This document shows, one piece after another, positions 62,001 to 64,000 of a DNA stretch of 64,000 nt. Location of the stretch: the NCBI GenBank assembly GCA_021292105.1, contig CM037861.1, positions 47,485,310 to 47,549,309 on the forward strand, read 5' to 3'. Positions within the stretch are counted from its first letter, which is position 1, and each line of letters begins with the position of its first letter. Origin of the DNA: Anadara kagoshimensis. Its lineage: Eukaryota; Mollusca; Bivalvia; Arcoida; Arcidae. Position numbers and translations under genes: made by a program. The notes under the pieces were generated by a model. It had not been told where the DNA came from and did not search any database. It saw only the letters and a program-made list of their open reading frames with translations.

Positions 62001-62082
62001 TAATATTTATACAAAATAACTTACCTGTAATTAGCGAAAGGAGGATCACACAGACACTGTATAGGGGCTGTGTCCCTCCCAT
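39153..62082 (-). CDS. Gene A: type I single-pass membrane protein with nine-residue RGD ectodomain and SR/proline-rich tail, 696 aa (exons joined)
   Basis: Five exons join with matching phases: 62025-62082 (phase 1 out), 47553-47661 (2), 46274-46681 (2), 41322-41346 (0), 39153-40643 (stop TAG). All borders are GT-AG. Residues 1-20 form a signal peptide (core VCVILLSLITA). The predicted mature ectodomain is VRGDNHGLP (21-29), then a helix 30-55 ending LVCFF, then RNRK. The tail contains a His/Pro/Met-rich segment (57-150), acidic YEDSYSDSDSQSD (about 150), an SR-type stretch (224-252), four 12-residue RRxRTPSPPxxV repeats (327-374), a helix-prone QVLQELRQRHIVHDDSDNDS segment and a terminal run of about 20 prolines before LPK. 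Proline motifs suggest SH3, WW or profilin partners (inference). The long first intron could hide cassette ectodomain exons. Confidence 0.8.
40122..40265 (-). repeat. 36-bp repeat within gene A coding sequence (4 units)
   Basis: Four 12-residue units RRARTPSPPRPV, RRPRTPSPPRPV, RRPRTPSPPVLV and RREKTPSPSPPP are encoded by near-identical 36-bp DNA for the first three, so the tail has grown by recent in-frame duplication. TPSPP resembles proline-directed kinase sites. Confidence 0.9.
41322..41346 (-). CDS. Gene A exon 4, a 25-nt microexon
   Basis: TTTCTTTTTATAG precedes GGAAGTAGAAAGCGGAGACG ACCAG, followed by GTAAGT. It takes phase 2 in (AA|G gives Lys192) and phase 0 out, encoding EVESGDDQ, and this exactly reconciles the phases of exons 3 and 5. 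Skipping it would shift the frame. Confidence 0.75.
41347..43426. other. Gene A intron 3, distal part
   Basis: AT-rich; CCCGGAGGGGAAATG and CTCCCACCAGGTAAGTAAAG near 42172 and 42818 were examined and do not form exons that fit the model. The second resembles part of the repeat near 59415. Confidence 0.45.
43427..43661. mobile_element. GTTTCACAATCATT-family inverted-repeat element
   Basis: The left end CTCCAGTTTCACAATCATTC is inverse to the right end GAAATGATTGTGAAACTAGG. The inner GAACTTAATCTG is the decayed family block. Confidence 0.8.
44281..45080. mobile_element. Foldback element with a 142-bp hairpin and TTTATCCTGCAAC terminal repeat
   Basis: 44281-44350 and 44352-44422 are nearly perfect inverse complements (GTAAATACATGGTCAT against ATGACCATGTATTTAC; AAACGTGTAGAAAGC against GCTTTCTACACGTTT). 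Next to it TTTATCCTGCAAC (44423) is repeated inverted as GTTGCAGGATAAAT at 45067, with internal inverted TGACGTCA boxes at about 44529 and 44971. No transposase is seen; the minus open frame at 44535-44792 is Lys/Glu-rich low complexity. Confidence 0.7.
45679..45930 (+). CDS. Candidate plus-strand terminal exon, antisense to gene A intron 3
   Basis: Acceptor TTTGTTTTGTTAATACAG at 45678 is followed by 84 codons in phase 0 to TAG (45928-45930), with AATAAA at 45972. The peptide begins VAISIIHFVCFFRVDRSDKH, which could be the end of a transmembrane helix and the start of a cytosolic tail. It continues with ERLSGRTVLLKPFIYGYKPV and a Ser/Lys-rich end. Base composition is richer in G+C than the surroundings. 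I do not recognise the family and found no upstream exon, so it could also be a decayed pseudogene exon or chance. Confidence 0.4.
   Translation: MAISIIHFVCFFRVDRSDKHGMEHLVARNSQVAEERLSGRTVLLKPFIYGYKPVDTNSHRNGKGSTGMGLKIRESISVSNVCK
46274..46681 (-). CDS. Gene A exon 3 (juxtamembrane, His/Pro/Met-rich)
   Basis: Acceptor TTTTTTTATACAG at 46682 and donor AA|GTACGT at 46273. It is 408 bases, phase 2 in and out, encoding residues 56 (split Arg) to 191. It starts NRKNVQKRPPKHHHAEQNGK, then repeated PPPG, PPPR and FPPPMMHP motifs, then IVYEDSYSDSDSQSDTRSTV, then basic EHKKRYHRSFLSRGDTTSK. The second RGD here is predicted cytoplasmic. Confidence 0.85.
47553..47661 (-). CDS. Gene A exon 2 (RGD ectodomain and transmembrane helix)
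   Basis: Acceptor TATTATTTGCAG at 47662 and donor AG|GTATGT at 47552. It is 109 bases, phase 1 in and phase 2 out. The only open frame gives VRGDNHGLP followed by 26 uncharged hydrophobic residues with AGL-x12-C-F-F. Both other frames have stops. The 5-prime phase exactly matches the signal-peptide exon at 62025. Confidence 0.85.
47740..47925. repeat. Decayed interspersed repeat ending in GACGGACGGACGGACAGG
   Basis: GACGGACGGACGGACAGGGC at about 47890, preceded by TTTGTTCAAAATCTATTCAA and TTGACCTTTGCATC, matches an interspersed repeat type I associate with bivalve genomes. Assignment is from memory. Confidence 0.45.
47926..49309. other. Gene A intron 1, proximal part
   Basis: It contains a loose repeat of TACTACATTTGTGG-like blocks at about 48650-48805 (period near 25-30). 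No exon recognised on minus with phase 1 borders. Confidence 0.45.
49310..49560. repeat. Decayed ATTATACCC-type interspersed repeat
   Basis: TTATTATACCCTGCAAACG, CCATCAGTCCATCCGTCG and CAATGTATTTAATCAAACTT in this order correspond to a second segment at 51314-51420 (TTATTATACCCCCGTAAACG, TCTATCCGTCTC, GATGTATTTTAATCAAACG). Confidence 0.6.
50243..50362. repeat. 34-bp tandem repeat, 3.5 copies
   Basis: AGCTTTAAAACTGAAATAAG then CATCGGATACC recurs at 50243, 50277 and 50311, with a shortened unit to 50362. Confidence 0.9.
51310..51555. repeat. ATTATACCC-type interspersed repeat
   Basis: It shares ordered blocks with 49310-49560, then continues through GGTCATGGTCTCGGATTCAA to AGGGTATTTGTCTCTCAAGA. 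Confidence 0.6.
51570..51906 (-). mobile_element. tRNA-derived SINE (minus strand)
   Basis: On minus it begins GGTGTCTCAGTGGCCGAGTC (A box) with a degenerate B box near 51830 (GTAGGTTCCAAAATCGCC). The body repeats an AACTCAGGAAGGTCTTATTG-like block and a second half CGCTCAGAGAGGTTTTACTG, separated by a G10 run. So the body itself is an internal duplication. Confidence 0.65.
51907..53301. other. Gene A intron 1, nothing recognised
   Basis: AT-rich; no exon or repeat recognised. Confidence 0.45.
53302..53514. mobile_element. CAGTACAG-family MITE
   Basis: The left end TACAGTACAGACCTGCCTAA is inverse to the right end TTTCGACAGGTCTGTATTGT. Inner GAGAGATAGATAGCAGCTGT is the same arm block as in the minisatellite-bearing copies. 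Confidence 0.8.
53612..53830. mobile_element. CAGTACAG-family MITE, adjacent copy
   Basis: It starts GTACAGAACTGTCGAAACAC and ends TGAACAGGCCAGTATTGTA, only about 100 bp from the preceding copy. The inner GAGCTAACGAAAAAAAGCCA is a family block. Confidence 0.75.
53831..56058. other. Gene A intron 1; one 30-bp duplication, otherwise nothing
   Basis: TTGAGTTTCAATAA with CTATAACCCC is duplicated at 54601 and 54631. No exon recognised. Confidence 0.5.
56059..56089. repeat. A31 homopolymer
   Basis: 31 consecutive A. An AATAAA lies about 85 bases upstream on plus, so it may mark the tail of a retroposed sequence. No target duplication was identified. Confidence 0.9.
56293..56595 (+). other. 100-residue open frame with N-myristoylation-like start
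   Basis: The frame starts MGALLSKFMRKFCLNSHK, which fits the M-G-x-x-x-S/T pattern followed by basic residues, and ends ...SEFMERAHNT then TAA. It is unrecognised, has no splice context and lies inside gene A intron 1 on the opposite strand. Chance is the simplest explanation. Confidence 0.2.
57230..58105. repeat. 79-bp satellite-like array, about 11 units
   Basis: The unit holds TTTAACTGCAAACTACCAAG, TTACTTTCATAAATCCCCTT, ATAGGCCAGCCTCATTGTTC and AGGCTTTGTGCTGTAGTTG. Spacing of GTTTAACTG between 57482 and 57561 is 79. Central units are nearly identical; the first and last are diverged. It has stops in all frames and lies in gene A intron 1. Confidence 0.95.
58106..59096. other. Gene A intron 1; loosely repeated ~230-bp segment
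   Basis: AATTTGGTTTTCAAAG-AATGAAC, ATCCTGA and CTCACATxATAAxAxTCCTA-TAACATAC blocks appear at about 58455-58560 and 58660-58760, a degenerate local duplication. No exon. Confidence 0.45.
59113..59204. mobile_element. TGTCATATACC-family MITE nested in the preceding element
   Basis: It starts TGTCATATACCATTTTTTTT and ends AAAAAAATGGTATATGACA. CAAT lies on both sides (59109-59112 and 59205-59208). Removing the element and one CAAT restores the family sequence GTTTCACAATCATTTCTTAA, which proves insertion and its 4-bp target duplication. Confidence 0.9.
59513..59698 (-). pseudogene. Retroelement polymerase C-terminal fragment
   Basis: The minus-strand open frame contains LLTHGYCKPKLIKALKKFYG followed by RHHSIVDKFDVSLSRIALDI. 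The order LL-x-x-GY-x-x-x-x-L-x-x-(A/S)L-(K/R)KFYGR-x-x-x-(I/L)VD-x-(F/Y)-x-(V/I)S-x-S resembles the C-terminal end of reverse-transcriptase-bearing mobile-element proteins common in bivalves and fish, as I recall them. Only about 60 residues remain and no catalytic domain is visible, so it is a dead fragment. Confidence 0.55.
59857..62024. other. Gene A intron 1, distal part
   Basis: A C-rich run at about 60809-60826 and AT-rich sequence. No exon recognised. Confidence 0.45.
62025..62082 (-). CDS. Gene A exon 1 (signal peptide)
   Basis: ATG at 62082 in context TTGGAATGG (purine at -3, G at +4) with an in-frame TAA eight codons upstream. It encodes MGGTQPLYSVCVILLSLIT plus the first base of Ala20 and ends at G|GTAAGT (62024). 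The hydrophobic core and Ile-x-Ala ending suit signal peptidase cleavage before VRGD. 14.4 kb separate it from exon 2. Confidence 0.7.
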
Positions 62083-62267
62083 TCCAAAAAGTCCTGAGTT
62101 TTACACTAGGAAGTAATATTTGTCCGGCATTACGCTTAGCCACAGCCCCAAAAAGCTACATATTTTTGTAGTATATTCGATACTGCTTTTTAGTCCATTC
62201 AGTTCTAACACACCTGAGTGCGTTTCTTAAACTATGAATAATCTTTTCAATTCTATAGTCTAATTGT

Positions 62268-62277
62268 GTATATATAG
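62268..62277 (-). promoter_or_regulatory. Possible TATA box of gene A
   Basis: TATATATAC on minus about 188 bases upstream of the ATG. It is plausible in position but AT-rich sequence makes chance matches common. Confidence 0.25.
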
Positions 62278-62902
62278 CACGATATGACGAACTTTACAAT
62301 GTACGGAAAATCCCGATGTGTCCCGAGGCAATTATGCAAAACGTCTACGTGCAACGGAAAGTATCAATTAGACGTGAAAATCTTACAAGATAAAATACAG
62401 CAATTATGTGGAAATTGACCATATCGTCCACACACATTTATGTATTTGTCAATAGTCACGCCGGCAATATATTGACGAATAACCAGCATAAATAACACCG
62501 ACGAAAGCATGTCCTTAACAAGTTATCCTCACATTACCAGACAGGACATGGTTCCCATGCTCTATACAATTATTGCAAATATTTATGGACTTCTTACTTA
62601 AAAATACTTTATATTGAAATAGTAAAAATAATCAATACCGCTATAACACACTGCCAGGTTTATGTTCTATAAATGTACTATATTCACTTGGTCATAATAC
62701 CCGCTTGACTGCACTTATTGAGCTACTGCAGGTATATGTAATAAATATTGGAAGAGGCGAACTTCATACATTTAATATCAGTTAATACATTGTGTAATTG
62801 CACAGATCATTTATAAAGTTTTATCTATATTTAAAATAATATCAAAAATATATTTCTGAAAAAGAAAACTCTATTATTTTTTTCGATACCATTTGTGTAA
62901 CA
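62278..62902. other. Gene A upstream flank, nothing recognised
   Basis: AT-rich; no repeat or exon recognised. Confidence 0.4.
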
Positions 62903-63115
62903 CAAGTTGAGTTGAGTAATGGTGTTTAACGTCTCATTCAAGAATATATCACTTATATCGAGACGTCGCCAGTATAGGCGGAGGCGCAGAACTTTCATCG
63001 GCCTGTTCGTTGCGCTGATGGCATTATACAGCAGGGTTCTTCATCGTAACACGCCTTCCGCGACACGAGACCTCGTTTATTTTTAAGTTCCCATCCGAAA
63101 GAACAGAAAAATACA
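62903..63115. repeat. SINE-like interspersed repeat
   Basis: GTTGAGTAATGGTGTTTAAC then GTC, followed by GAGACGTCGCCAGTATAGGC, GACACGAGACCTCGTTTATT and AAGTTCCCATCCGAAAGAAC. It is a GC-richer island in AT-rich flank. The TTTAACGTC block is also in the tail of the SINE at 9771. Family assignment from memory is tentative. Confidence 0.5.
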
Positions 63116-63884
63116 TGGAAACACACATGCACGGTCGGAGTAAACGTACAAAACATAACTTTACAAGATACAAATCAAATTAGAAAATAGAAGTAGTCGG
63201 GACGATTAGCATATTATATAACGATATGATATTTTTTGTATTAAACTACACAAAAATGTAAGAAATTGTTGGCATGATTAACACTTTTTGGCTCAAGCGA
63301 AATAAATGAAAAACTTAAATAAAACTAAAATTGAAAAAGCGTTTTTAAAAGCTTAAAACATGTATTTGGCTTTTTGCCAAGAACATAAAACACCAGAAAG
63401 AGATTCGTTGCAAGTTTTTAATGAAAAATGTAATTTCTTCATTGAAATAAAGACATTTCAGGTGTAATAACTGTTACCTGCATTTGCTTCATAAAGAACA
63501 ACAATAAACTTTATATTTTTTAACATTTCAGGGGCAACAACTCTTTTATGGATAAACTAAATTACATCGGTCCATGTTTGTTTTTTGACAATGTTTCATT
63601 GAAATAAGTCTTTTAGTTTTCTAGAAGTCTAAAATATGCGTTAACACGCACACACACAGCGCTATACCATAGTGCGTGACCCGCTTTAAATAGTCAGGTG
63701 AGCTATAACGGTTAATGTTTGTGTTAGTGATTTACCACTTTTTCTAGGAATACAGTTTTAAAGCATATACAACACTATAGAAAAAATCTGAGTTGATACT
63801 TGAGTATTTTGCCTTTCTTTCGCTGATATTCAGAAAACCACTGAATACGATGCATTCAGAGTCATGAAATTGTATGCTAAGTGT
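63116..63884. other. Upstream flank, nothing recognised
   Basis: CACACACA run near 63647; no exon seen. Confidence 0.4.
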
Positions 63885-64000
63885 ACATGGCTTTGGTGAC
63901 CAAGTTCTCTAAGACGCGCGTTTACAACGACTTTCAGCGCATGGGTTCAAATCCCACTCGACACAGATTCTAGTGCGAGAAATATGTTCAGTTTGATAGT
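63885..64000 (+). mobile_element. tRNA-derived SINE, cut by window end
   Basis: B box GGTTCAAATCC at 63944-63954 preceded by a decayed A box (GGTGACCAAGTTCTCTAAGA). It continues CCCACTCGACACAGATTCTA then GTGCGAGAAATATG-TCAGTT, which matches the element at 36965. Confidence 0.65.

Noticed and set aside
62025-62082. Signal-peptide exon joining gene B instead of gene A
   Set aside because: Joining its phase 1 end to the acceptor at 14793 gives a stop after 13 codons, whereas gene A exon 2 fits.

Overview
The window is eukaryotic: genes are split into phase-consistent exons with GT-AG borders, the DNA is AT-rich, and short interspersed repeats are dense. Several tRNA-headed SINEs carry body motifs I associate with bivalve genomes, so I infer a lophotrochozoan animal, most likely a bivalve mollusc. 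No bacterial-style operon, rRNA gene or CRISPR array is present.

Two multi-exon genes, both on the minus strand, account for the clear coding content. Gene A (62082 down to 39153) is complete in five coding exons: signal peptide, a nine-residue ectodomain containing RGD, one transmembrane helix, then a roughly 640-residue disordered cytoplasmic tail with SR-type, TPSPP-repeat and polyproline segments (696 aa). Gene B (14769 down to about 3.7 or 3.06 kb) starts at an internal ATG with no signal peptide. It has a short acidic N-terminus, one transmembrane helix followed by a Cys-x-Cys, and a tyrosine-rich, Arg/Ser-rich tail of at least 400 residues. Both genes share an ungapped AGL-x12-C pattern in the helix and a phase 2 intron at the same codon just after it, so they look like tandem paralogues. 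The architecture (tiny ectodomain, one helix, long disordered tail with ligand motifs) resembles vertebrate transmembrane adaptor proteins such as LAT and PAG. That is an analogy of layout only. I recognise neither gene by name.

Region by region: 1-3.0 kb, 3-prime flank of gene B with two ~45-bp minisatellites; 3.0-14.8 kb, gene B with introns hosting MITE-like elements and a SINE; 14.8-39.1 kb, intergenic and crowded with repeats, including two inverted copies of one element that each carry about 1 kb of the same 45-bp minisatellite; 39.1-62.1 kb, gene A, whose long introns hold a foldback element, a possible plus-strand terminal exon (45679-45930), a 79-bp satellite and a retroelement remnant; 62.1-64 kb, gene A upstream flank with SINE-like repeats.

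Five families of short inverted-repeat elements, with two to ten copies each, were defined by comparing sequences inside the window. One insertion of the TGTCATATACC family lies inside another element and is bounded by a 4-bp target duplication.
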